A stretch of DNA of 64,000 nt from Selaginella moellendorffii (Eukaryota > Streptophyta > Lycopodiopsida > Selaginellales > Selaginellaceae): positions 2,899,823-2,963,822 of the forward strand of contig NW_003314270.1 of assembly GCF_000143415.4 (NCBI RefSeq), given 5' to 3'. Numbering within the stretch: position 1 is the stretch's first letter; the number at the start of each line of letters is the position of its first letter. The position numbers and the translations under genes are program-made. Positions 22,221 to 32,757 of this stretch are shown piece after piece. The notes below the pieces were generated by a model, which saw only the letters and a list, made by a program, of their open reading frames with translations, searched no databases and was not told where the DNA came from.

Positions 22221-22955
22221 CTACCATTTCTGGATCGCTTGGACCTTCTCAGGGTCCATCTTGAGCCCATCCTTGCCCACCACATGCCCAAAAAACTTTA
22301 GCTCTTGTTGAGCAAAGTCACATTTGCTCTTTTTAGCATACAGTTTGTATTCCCTTAGTTTCTCAAACACCTTCGTCAAGTGTTCGACATGCTCCTCTAA
22401 TGTCTCACTATAGATCAGGATGTCGTCAATATAGATGACTATAAAATGATCTAGATAGGGTACAAAGATATGGTTCATCAGCACTAAAAATGTTACCGGC
22501 GCATTGCACAGCCCAAAGGGCATCACCAGAAACTCAAAGCTCCCATACCTTGTTTGATAGGTTGTCTTCTCGACATCTTCCTCTGCTACCCTGATTTGAT
22601 AGTATACTGACATTAGGTCAATCCTCAAGAAGTATTTTTCTTTTCCCCACCTATCAAATAAGTCCTCAATCCTTGGCAAAGGGTATTTGTTCTTCTTTGT
22701 ATACTTGTTAAGCAACCGATAGTCTATACATATGTGCATAGATCCATCTTTCCTTTTCACAAATAATACCAACGCCCCATACGGCGACTTGCTCAACCTA
22801 ACATACCCTTTGTCCACCAACTCTTTTAGTTGGCGCTTGAGCTCCTCAAATTCCTTTTCGTTCAAACGATAGGGTGGATGAACCATTGCCTTAGCACCCT
22901 TGATTAACTCAATCTTATCTTCTATCGGTCGTATGGGGGGCAACCCCATCGGCAT
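22221..22955 (-). pseudogene. Chromovirus reverse transcriptase
   Basis: A 244-residue open stretch with all main motifs: GLPPIRPIEDKIELI at the start, YGALVLFVKRKDGS, CIDYRLLNKYTKKNKYPLPR, the first catalytic Asp in FLRIDLMSVYYQI, FEFLVMPFGLCNAPVTF, the YIDD box in FIVIYIDDILIYS, and LKFFGHVVGKDGLKMDP. The domain itself is unbroken, but its neighbours are not in frame and gag is missing. Confidence 0.94.
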
Positions 22956-23300
22956 GGTATTTTGGAATTAGTCTAGCACTCGTTAGATTACTAAAGGTAC
23001 TTCTTCCATTCCCGTCTTTATGTCACTCTTCACTGAGAGTAAGCACAAAAATGCTACCTTGGTTCCTTTAGTGAGTTGTCCTCTCGTGAACACCAAGTTT
23101 AAACAGGAGTCTTTGGCCTTACATTGCTCTACCTTTAGATCTTACGCCTCCACCCTAAATCATTCTCCCTTCCATAGCCTCTTGTTCAACCAAAGGTTCC
23201 AGCTTCGGAGGAGGTTCCATCTCCACCTTGGTTCGTTTATGCCTTGCCTTTGCCATCTCTTAGCAATCCGCCTCTATCCTTTGCTAGAACTAAAGAAAAA
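22956..23300 (-). other. Remnant between chromovirus 5' LTR and reverse transcriptase
   Basis: About 345 bp where gag and protease should stand (normally well over 1 kb). A stretch reading KGTKVAFLCLLSVKSDIKTG may be the end of protease. The gag region is deleted. Confidence 0.6.
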
Positions 23301-23312
23301 GCTCCAATACCA
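23301..23312 (-). other. Primer-binding site of the chromovirus
   Basis: On the minus strand the sequence TGGTATTGGAGC sits three bases inside the 5' LTR. It matches the plant initiator-Met tRNA primer site TGGTATCAGAGC at 10 of 12 positions. Position and match both support the element's orientation. Confidence 0.75.
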
Positions 23313-23315
23313 AAT

Positions 23316-24498
23316 TGTAAGTTATAAATTTTTCCTTTCCAATTTGCTAGTTTACCTTGTCCATTCGACCAACACTTCCTTAGACTTAGCTAAGTTCCTT
23401 TGCTAAGGTTCCTGCCTATAGTACCAGCTCTTACTTGGTTTTAACTACTCACTACACGACTAATTGAGTGTTACCCATCCATCTACGGATTCCCAAATCT
23501 CTCCCAATCCCCTTCCCCAAGTTAGACTAGACTTAAGGTTCAGTTACACTCCCTGCAAGCACAAACAACCAAGCACACCAAGCCTCTAAATTCCTAACAT
23601 CCTTTGGTACCACAAGACTTGATCATGGGACCCTCTAAATCCCAAGCCTTGAGTGCAACACTTGCTCCGGGATGCTGTGGGGAAACACTGTGGCTTAATA
23701 GCCTAGTATGGGTACCTCTACTCCCCCACTTCCATCCCGAAGGGAAGGCCTAAGCCCCTAGACAGGGTGAGGACCAATGAGCCGCATGGTACTTAAGTAA
23801 GGCACCACTCCATATGAGCTGAAAGCACTACTATTAGTTTCCCTTCCGAGAGTGAGAGTTGCTCTTGAGCACTTCCTGGGGTAGCCCCTCCATCACCACC
23901 CAAATCCATACTCACTCCCACCCAAGGCCTCTGGGCCCTAGTCTCAACCTCAAGTCAATTTGGAAGTACCACTAGAGAGTTCCTTCAAAACTGGTTCCTG
24001 GACCTCACTATCCCTACTATACTTTTGGAACCCCTTGCAGCCCCCCTTTTTGGGAGACACATACTTTGGGCTTTCACCCCTCGACCTGTATTAGTACTTG
24101 GACTCGGTCTCGGACTCAATCTCAGACTCAATCTTGGACTCAACCTTGGACTCAGTCTCGGACTCACTCTCGGACCCAATTTTGGACTCGACCTCGGACT
24201 CGGTCTTAGACCCGATCTCAGACTCGACCTCAGACTCGATCTCGGACCCGATCTCGAACTCGACCTTGGACTCGGTCTCAGACCCAATCTCGAATCTCGG
24301 ACTTTATCTTGAACTCGGTCTCGAACTTAGTCTTGGAGTCAGCTTTGGATTCAATCTTGGACTCTATCTCGAAATCGGTCTCAAATCGGTCTTGGACTCG
24401 ATCTCAGACTCAGTCCCATTCGATGAACTCTTTATCATTTCGACCATGCTTTCAGGGATCCTTTAGCCTACGACACCTTGGGGAGTTGATTCTTTACA
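23316..24498 (-). repeat. Chromovirus 5' LTR (1183 bp)
   Basis: TGTAAG...TTTACA borders in plus orientation, homologous to 14515-15145. It is longer because it carries an extra ~170-bp block (about 23585-23750) and a 12-bp minisatellite at 24096-24412. Confidence 0.9.
24096..24412. repeat. 12-bp minisatellite in the chromovirus LTR
   Basis: More than 20 units of about 12 bp with consensus CTCGGACTCGAT, varying mainly at two positions (TC/TT, CAA/CGA). It opens long false frames on both strands (Ser-Asp-rich on plus, Arg-Ser-Pro-rich on minus) that are repeat translation, not genes. Confidence 0.93.
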
Positions 24499-24523
24499 AA
24501 AGGTAAAAACCACGTGCGCTATA
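24499..24523 (-). mobile_element. AAAGG target duplication and right remainder of family-X LTR fragment C
   Basis: AAAGG (24499-24503) duplicates 14510-14514. The next bases TAAAAACCACGTGCGCTATA complete the end of the family-X LTR that was split by the chromovirus. Confidence 0.85.
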
Positions 24524-24805
24524 TGATGTCAAGCCTATCTTGACTCACAACCACTCACATGAGCCTTCTTGGGGATCAAAGGTCTTAGGTTCACTTCTAA
24601 TTGATTCATGTGTTTGGTAGCATATCCTAGGGCAAGAAATATAGTGCTAACTCAAGAAAAATAACATCAAAAGCCCTCTGGCTCTTTGTAACTATAGCAG
24701 TAAACTATTGCAATTAATTCTTCACTAAATTCTCTCTCGCACCTATAATAAAATTGCAACCTCACTTCACCAAAAATTATCTAGTTTTTACATGCTTAGC
24801 ATGAA
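24524..24805. other. Spacer between retroelement nest and duplication copy 2
   Basis: About 280 bp, possibly interior of the split family-X element. No gene or similarity within the window was seen. Confidence 0.4.
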
Positions 24806-27147
24806 ACATCATAACCACAACTATGTCCTTGTCTTTATCCTTTAACACAAGCAGCAACAACATCAACCTCTATTGGAACAAAATCATCTCTTACAGAAAG
24901 TGGAGTTCAAGCACATACAAATACAAGTAGGAGAGGTGATATCTTATAGTGTTGTGTTAGTTAAAGAACTTTATCAAAGGTGGTTAGGGCAAATATATCA
25001 ATAACTCTCACAAGGTGTTGATGAAATACTAGCCATAGCATATCCAACTTCACCCACTCTAACATATTTGGCTTTGTATGAAGTAAGAGACTCCAAAAGT
25101 GAACACTAATTTGTATAATTAACTTAGATGGCCCTTGATATAAACAACACAATTACTGGAAGGCATCATAATCATTAGCATGTCCAAATATATGCTTGAA
25201 GACACTTAGGAGAAATCTACAATCCGCATAAGTGGCTACACTCAAATTGTTCAATATTGTTTCTTGGAGACATGTGGGAAACTTCTGTAAATGCCAAACA
25301 TCATACTAAGAATGATAAATGGCAATTATTGTAAAGTGATAAAACCAATCATATATATTGTCCCTAGAATTTCTATGAAAGAATTTGGCTAGACGTGAGG
25401 ATTGGCAGCAAGAATAAAAGAAGCTACATCACATGCTATGAATGTTGTCATCAACTGAGTTTGATTAGTTAGCTATAACTTCATAATATCAAGCAACTAC
25501 TCTAGCATTAGAGGAGGAGGAGGCTGTTATAAAGAAGGATGCTACTTTGCCATGAAGATGAATGAAAAGAAGAAAACAAACAAAAAAGAACATAAAAAGC
25601 TACAGAAATAAAAGAGATATAGACAATGCAAGTGTTAGATTTAAACTAAAAGCTCTTTAGGAATAATTAAAATTGCCTCTCATCTTCATTAATGTAAATG
25701 TATGGAATATAGAAATAGAATATAGAAATATACATATTTGATTAGCCCAAAAACTTTAGCTTATATATAAAAATGAGAGGTCTAGATTGAAACCAATCCA
25801 ATGGATATCAAAATCCCACTACATTAATAATAATATATGGCATCATAGCCATACACTTGAACCTCACACCTATATAATATTTATAAATATATATACATAT
25901 AATATTACAAAGTAAATATCTTAATTATAATAGTGTAACATATGCACTGTCAAATTGACATTGAATCTAGGCCATTTATTTTTATATATAAAAAAAGTGG
26001 TGGATATGAAAGACACTATAAATTATTCTTGAAGAGTGAGGCTTTTTAGTAATGTTTTTCTTTAGTGTTCAAAATTGTGCTTTTGTTTTATAATTCCCTC
26101 ATTTTTGAATCTAGATTTATTATAGCTTTTTGCTAAATATTGTAGTTATCAAATCTACTCCTTTTTTTTAATATTTATTATATTCCTTATTTCTTTTATA
26201 GTACACTATTGTCAATTAAGGAGTGTATTGTTCAAGGTTACCAATATTACTCTATTGTCCTTATTCAACAACTTTGTTCATATGATTATATCATATGTAG
26301 ATTAAATTTTTGGTGTTGTGACTTTGAGTCCTTGGCATATTATCTCCAACTTTCATGGGATGTGATTACATGACTTTTCTTGTTCTCAGTGTCCAACCAT
26401 CTCCTGCTAATGCAAAATGTGATTATATACAATGAATGATATAGTCTAATTCTTAGAGAATGTTAAAAGGATTGAGTTTATGAAAAGATTATATTTATGA
26501 ATTTGGGTGAATTTCTAATTGCGATGAGGATTTTAATTGTTTTGAGGCTAGCTTTCAAGATAAGTTGAAAATTTTATAAGATAGGTACCAATTCTTAAAT
26601 CTATCACATAAGTTTTTCTTTTATCTTCTGTCATTTCTCAGTTTGAGCCACTTTCTCATATGTTAATTTTTATTTGTTTCATATATTCCTTATACTTATT
26701 TTAAATATTGAGAATATATTTGTAATTGAGAGTCTTACTGTGGTCTTGTAAACAAAACTTTTGATTTATTTTGGTATTCTTCTTTTAAAGTTATTTTTGT
26801 AAAAGTTTTAAATTGAGTGTGTTTCCTCTATTGTATGTGCTACTAAAAGTCTTTGTTATTCTAACTTCTAATGTGCAGTGTTGGACAAGGATAAAAGTAG
26901 TAAGTCCAAATTAACAATGATTTTAGAGATTGGTTGAATGGAATATATAAAAATTTGTCATTTGCTACAATAACTTTTTATATGTTATAATCACCCTCAA
27001 AATCCCTTGCTTCAGTTCACAATTATTTCTTTGAGGTTGATCTGAGCATAATTTGGCATATTGGATTGTAACTTCATTGGGATTCTGTAATTAGCTAATG
27101 TTTTTTGGGATAAACAATTACTTTCTCTTGAAGATGATGATGTTTGT
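24806..27147. other. AT-rich noncoding part of duplication copy 2
   Basis: Matches 4846-7516 with frequent substitutions. It supplies sequence across the gap of copy 1 (near 25910-26130, including a CATATGCACTGTCAAATTG stretch). No gene recognised. Confidence 0.6.
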
Positions 27148-27592
27148 ATTTGCACAGAAAAAACTCTATTAAGATCATCAACTTGCCTTTAGTCACGATA
27201 TTTTATCACCATGCACTTTGTTGGTTTGTCACAATAACAACTAGTCAATCATTAATAATAGCTAAGAGGAAAATGGGGAACAAAATGATGAAGGAATCAC
27301 AAACTAAAGGAACAAAGTCTATAAGTAGCTAGAGGAGTAATTGTAAATACATCATGTCTGAAGTTCATTAGTTGATATCATCCCTACCTCTTATGTCTTC
27401 ATATCTACAACTCCTCCTAAAGTTGAATATTCTTTACTCCTTCAATTTGTAGTTGCTTGGTCATTCTTTTCTTCATTTGCCTCCTACAGCTGCTACTTGT
27501 GATTGTCCAGTTGTTATTGTGATAAACCAACAAAGCGTATGGTGATAGAACATGATGACTAAAGGCAACCACAGAGCTTGTGCTGTGCAAAT
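27148..27592. mobile_element. Foldback (MITE-like) element, copy 2
   Basis: Same ends (ATTTGCACA / TGTGCAAAT) and mirrored arm landmarks as 7517-8036, but a shorter centre and private indels. Confidence 0.7.
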
Positions 27593-27889
27593 ATAAATAG
27601 CTAAGGAAGCTCTGTTGAAAGTGTTCTTGAAGGAGGCATTGATTGTCTCTGAAAATCAATCAGCAAGTACTTGATTAGCTGCACTGATATAGCTCTCTCT
27701 GATTTCAAAGAGATCAAGGTTCTTTATTGAAGACGGGAGTAACAAGAGGAAAGGAGAAAATTGAGCATACTGGGATGCAATATGGGGACAAGGTGGCAAT
27801 AGGATCCAAGCATAACATTGAGTCCTGAGGGTTCACCAATGCATGTCACATGCATTGACATATTTTGTGAGCGATCATCTTGAAAGGAT

Positions 27890-29580
27890 TAGAGAAAATA
27901 GAGTAAAGGATCAATCAAGTAATCCTTCCAAGCATCACTTAATCTCCCGCCATGGCTACAACCGCTAAGAAGCCTGAGTAGGACAAACGCATCAGGCAGG
28001 AATCCTTCAAGAATCATCTTACTCATTATCTCAAACGCATGAACAAAGCAGCCATTGAGAGCATAAGCTGTGAGAAAGACGATATAGGCAGTGGCGTTGT
28101 GAAAGGGCATCGTATAGAAAAGCTCGCGGGCTCTAGTTGCATCCCCAATTTGAGCATTTGGAAGACGTCCAGGATACCACGTTGTGCGCAGCCATCTCTT
28201 CAAAACTTGTGCAAGCATCTTCCATGTTATGCAAATCAATATAGCGCAGCATCCACGTCACCAGGACGCGGTCAGTTTGGGCCATGGCGGCGATCATGGA
28301 CTTACAACACCAAACCTCCCATTCAGGCATCCGTACAAAGAAGTCGTCGGTTTCACTGATATGCCCCATTTGGGCAAGCACTGTACTGCCAGAATCCACG
28401 ACATTGTGTCTCCCGCTGGCATGGAAAGAATCTGCCCTAGGCGACATGAAAGATGTTCCACGTCGCGGTGGTTCTCAGCGGCATACTGTCGAAGAGTTCT
28501 TTTGCCAACTCCAAATGCCAGTTCCCACGACATCCCGGCCGCTCATTTTCTCGAACATGTCGCACACACGGTCGAGATCGGCTGCGCGGGCGTAGTGGTG
28601 TCTGACTCAGCTAGTGCCAAAGGTCTTCCACTCTTTTAACATGTACACAAATTACAAGAAACTCTGTTCATGTGGAGTCTAGCGAAAAGACTTTCGTGAG
28701 ATACCATATGATCCCTGGACGTACACGTTTCCAGCATTGAGACTGGATTCCAATCTCCGCGATGCATGAACTTCAGGCCATGTTGGTCGGGATCCATTAA
28801 CCGCCCAATTTGCAGCAATGCTCCAATATGCGATTGATCAAGTAGTCCAGATGCCCTTTAAGGGAGTGTGCTAGAGCATAACGTTCCAACACACTTCGTC
28901 GTGCACTGCAATCTGGTCAAACTGACCATTCTTAGCGCAGTACGTGGCCAGTCCGAGCCATAGCGGCAACCATGGGTGTACTTTACCAAACCTCCCATTG
29001 AGGCATCAGTATCAAGAAGTCCTCAGTTTCCGTTATATGCCCCATTTGAGCAGGCACTGCGATTTCCAGAATCCACGCACACTGCACCTCGCGCTGGCCT
29101 TTGTGGTATTATCTTAAGGAGTTCTTTTTCCAACTCCAAATACCCGTTCTGGGCATTCACCGTAATCATCCAGTTCCAGCACACGACATCCCGGCCGCCC
29201 ATTTTCTCAAACATGTCACACAAACGGTCGAGATCGCCGGGGCGGGCGTAGTGGTCTATCATTGTCGTCCACGACATGGCATCTGGGGCCTTGAGTCGAT
29301 AAAACAGGTTTCTCGCATCCTCGAGGTGCCCATTCTCGGCAAGCGCTGCGACGGTCACATTCCACGGGCAACGCCTGGGCTTGGCGAGGTCGTGGAAGAT
29401 CTCCAGGGCGTGCTCCGGGGGCTGCCTCATTTCCCATACATGCGAATGAGCTGCGAGACGAGGCGATCGTTGTCTCGATGCCTTGTTCTAGCGATGTGGG
29501 CGTGTTCTAGGATCGTAGTGGCCAGATTCTTGGAATCGCTGCAAGACCGGACCAGGAAATCCAGATCATCGGCATCTGGA
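27890..29580 (-). pseudogene. Degenerate PPR protein pseudogene, copy 2
   Basis: Partner of 8391-9988. Ordered PPR fragments on the minus strand: LATTILEHAH near 29510; then in another frame LEIFHDLAKPRRCPWNVTV, LAENGHLEDARNLFYRL, SWTTMIDHYARPGDLDRLCD and GGRDVVCWNWMITVNAQNG (29430-29150); ETDDFFVRMPEWEVW near 28340; DACTSFEEMAAHNVVSW; GDATRARELFYTMPF near 28110; and FLPDAFVLLRLLSGCSHGG near 27970. The frame change after MYGK is shared with copy 1, while a TGA in place of TGC right after it is private here. Confidence 0.85.
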
Positions 29581-29758
29581 GTGGAAGCATAAAAATTTCA
29601 AGAATATGCGCGAGTGATCTTCCAATTTCAAGGATATGCACGTATAAAATATGCTCGAAAAATCTTCTTAATGCAGGAAGATTATTCGAGCATATTCCTA
29701 GAATTCGGTAAGGATATGCCCGAATAATCTAAGACCAGTTTCATGATGGAGTCTCCGT
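29581..29758. promoter_or_regulatory. Divergent spacer with repeated motif and hairpin
   Basis: The AATATGCxCGAAxAATCTTC motif recurs. Two copies form an inverted repeat: arms 29648-29669 and 29675-29696 match at 20 of 22 positions around a 5-base loop. Copy 1 has only direct copies. The role is unknown; it lies between two divergently read PPR units. Confidence 0.45.
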
Positions 29759-31465
29759 ATGGGTGATCCAGCATCACTAGAGGCAAGATTTGCATCCCAT
29801 CGAAACATCAAACCACGGAGTGGAAGATGGAAAGAGGCCATTTTTAACAAGAGTGTCAAGGATGCGGTGGAAGAGGAGCAGCAAGAGAAAAGCCCGGCAA
29901 ATGTGGGCAAGTACGCAAGCCTCATTAGAAGCTGCACGGCCACGCAAAATCTAAGCGACGGGCGACGCCTCCACCATCACATAGCATCGCACCCCAACTC
30001 CAAGTACAGAAAGGACCGATTCCTGGGGAATTTGCTCGTGAACATGTACGGCAAGTGTGGCTGCGTTGACGAGGCTCGCGCGGTGTTTGACGCTATTGCC
30101 CATCCGAATGTGTTCTCGTGGAACATGATTCTTGCAGCATACGCCTTGAACGGGCAATTGGACAAAGCAAAATCCACGTTTGAAGAAATGCCTGAGAAAG
30201 ATGCAGCCTCGTGGACGTGCATGATAGCTGCATATGGTCAGGTGCGCCAACTTTTTGAGGCTAGAGAATTGTTTGATTCTATGCAAAATCCCAGCGTGGT
30301 TCCTTGGAACGCTATCATCTCTGCATATGCCCATGCAGGGCATCAACACGAGGCAGTGGCACTCTTCAGAAAAATGGACCTCGCTGGCACCGCGCCAAAC
30401 GAGATCACCTTTGTCACGGTTCTGGATGCCTGCGCGGGATGCAACGCTCTTTCGGCAGGCAAAACAATCCATACCCACATCGAATCCACGCTCGGGAGCG
30501 GCCAAGTGATGGACGTGGTGCTTGCGACGGCGCTGGTGAGCATGTATGGAAAGTGTGGCGGGCTGGCGGAAGCTCGGAAGGTGTTTGATCGCATGGAGCC
30601 CTCGCGACGAAACGTTGTGTGTTGGACGTCCATGCTTGCAGCACACGCAGCGAGCGGGGATCTGGACGAGGCGACGAGGCTCTTCGAAGCAATGCCGGTG
30701 AGGAACACCGTCTCCTGGAATGCGATGATCTCGGCGTGCGTCCAGAACAAGGAGCTTGCTTGTGGTTTGATTGTTTTCAATCGGATGGACATGGAAGGGA
30801 TCCAGGCCGACGAGATCAGCTTTCTTTCGGCTCTCGATGCCTGCGCTGGATTGCCGGCTGTCTCGCAAGGCCAGATGCTCCACGCGGAGCTTCTCGGGAT
30901 GGCGATCGATGGTCGCACCATGCTGGACGACGTCCGGATCTCCACTGCTTTGGTCCACTTCTACGCGAAGATTGGGCTTCTTGGCGAGGCAAGACGCGTC
31001 TTCGACAAGGGACCCAGGAATGCCGTGTCCTGGAACGCCATGGTTTCAGCGTACGCGGGTGGCGGCCATGGCGCTCGAGCTGTGGAAACGCTGCGAGGCA
31101 TGGAGCTCGAGGGGTTCTCACCGGACCAGGCAACCTTTGTAGCGTTACTCTCGGCTTGTAGCCACGCGGGGCTGCTGGGCGATGGATTGAGCTACTTTGC
31201 TCGTGCCAGGCACGACTTTGGGCTGGTGGCAAATCGGGATCACTATGTTTGTCTGGTGGATCTCTTGGGACGAGCTTCGTGGGTGGAGGAGGCAGAAGAA
31301 CTGCTCGGATCCATGCCTTTCGAGGCCCATTCCGTGGCCTGGATGACGCTGCTCGGCTGTAGCAAACTCCAGCGTGATTTTGGACGTGCCTCTCGAGCTG
31401 CTGCAAATGCGTGGAATATGGAGCCTGGGAATGCCGCTTCCTACGTGCTGCTCAACACTACGTAA
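29759..31465 (+). CDS. PLS-type pentatricopeptide repeat protein with partial E domain (568 aa)
   Basis: Likely an organelle-targeted RNA-binding protein; PLS-class PPRs chiefly choose C-to-U (and in lycophytes many) editing sites. An N-terminal leader of about 50 residues is rich in Arg, Ser and Lys and could be a transit peptide. PPR motifs run from about residue 55, for example LLVNMYGKCGCVDEARAVFD, NVFSWNMILAAYALNGQLDK, VPWNAIISAYAHAGHQHEA and AVSWNAMVSAYAGGG. The E-type region HYVCLVDLLGRASWVEEAEE follows, and it ends abruptly at YVLLNTT. There is no DYW deaminase domain, and the E region stops where related proteins read YVLLSNIYA, so a late frameshift may have shortened it. It would then need a DYW partner in trans. 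The gene is intronless. Confidence 0.9.
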   Translation: MGDPASLEARFASHRNIKPRSGRWKEAIFNKSVKDAVEEEQQEKSPANVGKYASLIRSCTATQNLSDGRRLHHHIASHPNSKYRKDRFLGNLLVNMYGKCGCVDEARAVFDAIAHPNVFSWNMILAAYALNGQLDKAKSTFEEMPEKDAASWTCMIAAYGQVRQLFEARELFDSMQNPSVVPWNAIISAYAHAGHQHEAVALFRKMDLAGTAPNEITFVTVLDACAGCNALSAGKTIHTHIESTLGSGQVMDVVLATALVSMYGKCGGLAEARKVFDRMEPSRRNVVCWTSMLAAHAASGDLDEATRLFEAMPVRNTVSWNAMISACVQNKELACGLIVFNRMDMEGIQADEISFLSALDACAGLPAVSQGQMLHAELLGMAIDGRTMLDDVRISTALVHFYAKIGLLGEARRVFDKGPRNAVSWNAMVSAYAGGGHGARAVETLRGMELEGFSPDQATFVALLSACSHAGLLGDGLSYFARARHDFGLVANRDHYVCLVDLLGRASWVEEAEELLGSMPFEAHSVAWMTLLGCSKLQRDFGRASRAAANAWNMEPGNAASYVLLNTT

Positions 31466-31615
31466 TCTAAGCAAAAGGTGGCGTAGTCCCACTTTGAATA
31501 TGATATGAGCAGACCGTGGCGTTGCCGTGTTGGAATACAATTTTGTCGTGTTAGGGAGAAAAAAGGGGTCTTCTGTAGAAAATAGTAGAGAGGAAGAAAA
31601 AAAGAGAGAGAGATC

Positions 31616-32757
31616 ATGGGGATCGCTGCAAATCTAGACGCAATCCTTGGGGAGTCTCTTACGATCGAGGACTACTACGTCACTGATCCAAGCGATCGTC
31701 CCACCGTTCCGCACAACGCATACGATGACGCCTCCGACACAATCCCTTGCCTCCACCTCGCGAGAATTCGTGCCTCATCGGGCGAAGATCGCAAGCGGAT
31801 GCTCGAGGAGGTGAGAGATGCCGTTTGCGAGTGGGGTTTTTTTCGAGTGGTGGCTCACGGCGTGGATGAGAAGCTCGTCGATGATACGGTTGCATGGGCT
31901 CGCGGTATCTTCGACATGGATCTCGAGACCAAGCTTAAATCCCTGGTGGATGACTCGTCCGGAAGTCCTGCCGGATACCATTGCGGCGTCGTCAAACGGA
32001 ACAAATCCTGGCAGGAATCGTTCCACTCCTGGGCCGACCCCAGCGATTTCAAGATCGCTGCCGAGAAGTTGTGGCCTTCCAGCGAGGAAATCAAGTATGT
32101 TCTTTGTTTCTAAGTTGATCTAAAACTTTGTGCAGGGAGATGCATTACAAGTTCTCGATGGCTATGGAGGAGCTCGCTCTGGAGATCCTCCAGCTGCTGG
32201 AGGAGGCTCTGGGAGTCACTAGCGGGGATTTCACACGCCACTGGGAGCGACTGAAGAGAACTTTCGTTCGCTTCAATTGGTATCCTCCTTGCGAAGAGCC
32301 TGGCCTTGTTCTTGGCGCTGGCTCCCACACAGACCCCGATATCATCACCATCCTCCTTCAGGACGAAGTTGGAGGGCTCCAGATCCTCAAAGACTCCAAA
32401 TGGATCGCTTGTAAGCCACTGCATGGGTCTTTTGTCATCAACGTTGGGGATTGCTTGCAGGTATAGTCTTGTTTTTTTATAAATTATTAGAGGCTGTTTT
32501 GGTATTTCTTCCAGGTGTTAAGCAACGATTTTCTTCCTAGCCTCCAGCATCGAGCCGTGCTAAACAAGGAGAAAGCTCGATTGTCCGTTGCTACTTTTGT
32601 GTTTCCAAAGGTCGATGCAACAATTGAGCCATTATCGGATCTGGTCGATGAAGATCACCCTGCAGCATTCAGACGTTTAGTGTTTAAGGAAATTACCAAT
32701 GCTGCGAAAGAAATGAAGTTCAAAGGAAAAGAGGTTCTATCTCTTTTCCGTGTTTGA
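31616..32757 (+). CDS. 2-oxoglutarate/Fe(II)-dependent dioxygenase (348 aa, three exons)
   Basis: Exons 31616-32094, 32136-32460 and 32515-32757 with GT/AG introns of 41 and 54 bp. The N-terminal DIOX_N region is visible (IPCLHLARI, then VRDAVCEWGFFRVVAHGV at about residues 67-84). The catalytic double-stranded beta-helix holds the iron ligands H224 and D226 (GSHTDPDIITILLQD) and H280 (LQHRAVLN), and the 2-oxoglutarate-binding R290-x-S292 (ARLSVATF). This is a plant DOXC-class enzyme of the type that makes or inactivates hormones (gibberellin, auxin) or specialised metabolites. The substrate cannot be told from sequence. Presumably cytosolic. The leader just before the ATG is GA-rich. It is the intact partner of the pseudogene at 10936-12079. 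Confidence 0.92.

Larger units (their letters stand above)
14515..24498 (-). mobile_element. Ty3/gypsy chromovirus LTR retrotransposon, internally deleted and interrupted
   Basis: The element lies on the minus strand. In its own direction it runs 5' LTR (24498-23316), primer-binding site (23312-23301), end of protease and reverse transcriptase, RNase H, integrase, chromodomain (15949-15560), 3' LTR (15145-14515). Both LTRs have TG...CA borders, and AAAGG is duplicated on both sides. Only about 360 bp separate the 5' LTR from reverse transcriptase, so gag and most of protease are gone. Stops and frameshifts break pol, and a second retroelement sits in the integrase. It cannot move on its own. 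Confidence 0.93.

Noticed and set aside
24025-24506. Long open frames on both strands rich in Ser-Asp or Arg-Ser-Pro
   Set aside because: They are translations of the 12-bp minisatellite in the LTR. Open frames on both strands follow from the repeat period being a multiple of three.
29951-31540. Long open frames opposite or overlapping the intact PPR gene
   Set aside because: Shadow frames caused by high GC and codon bias of the PPR gene; they show no PPR or other domain.
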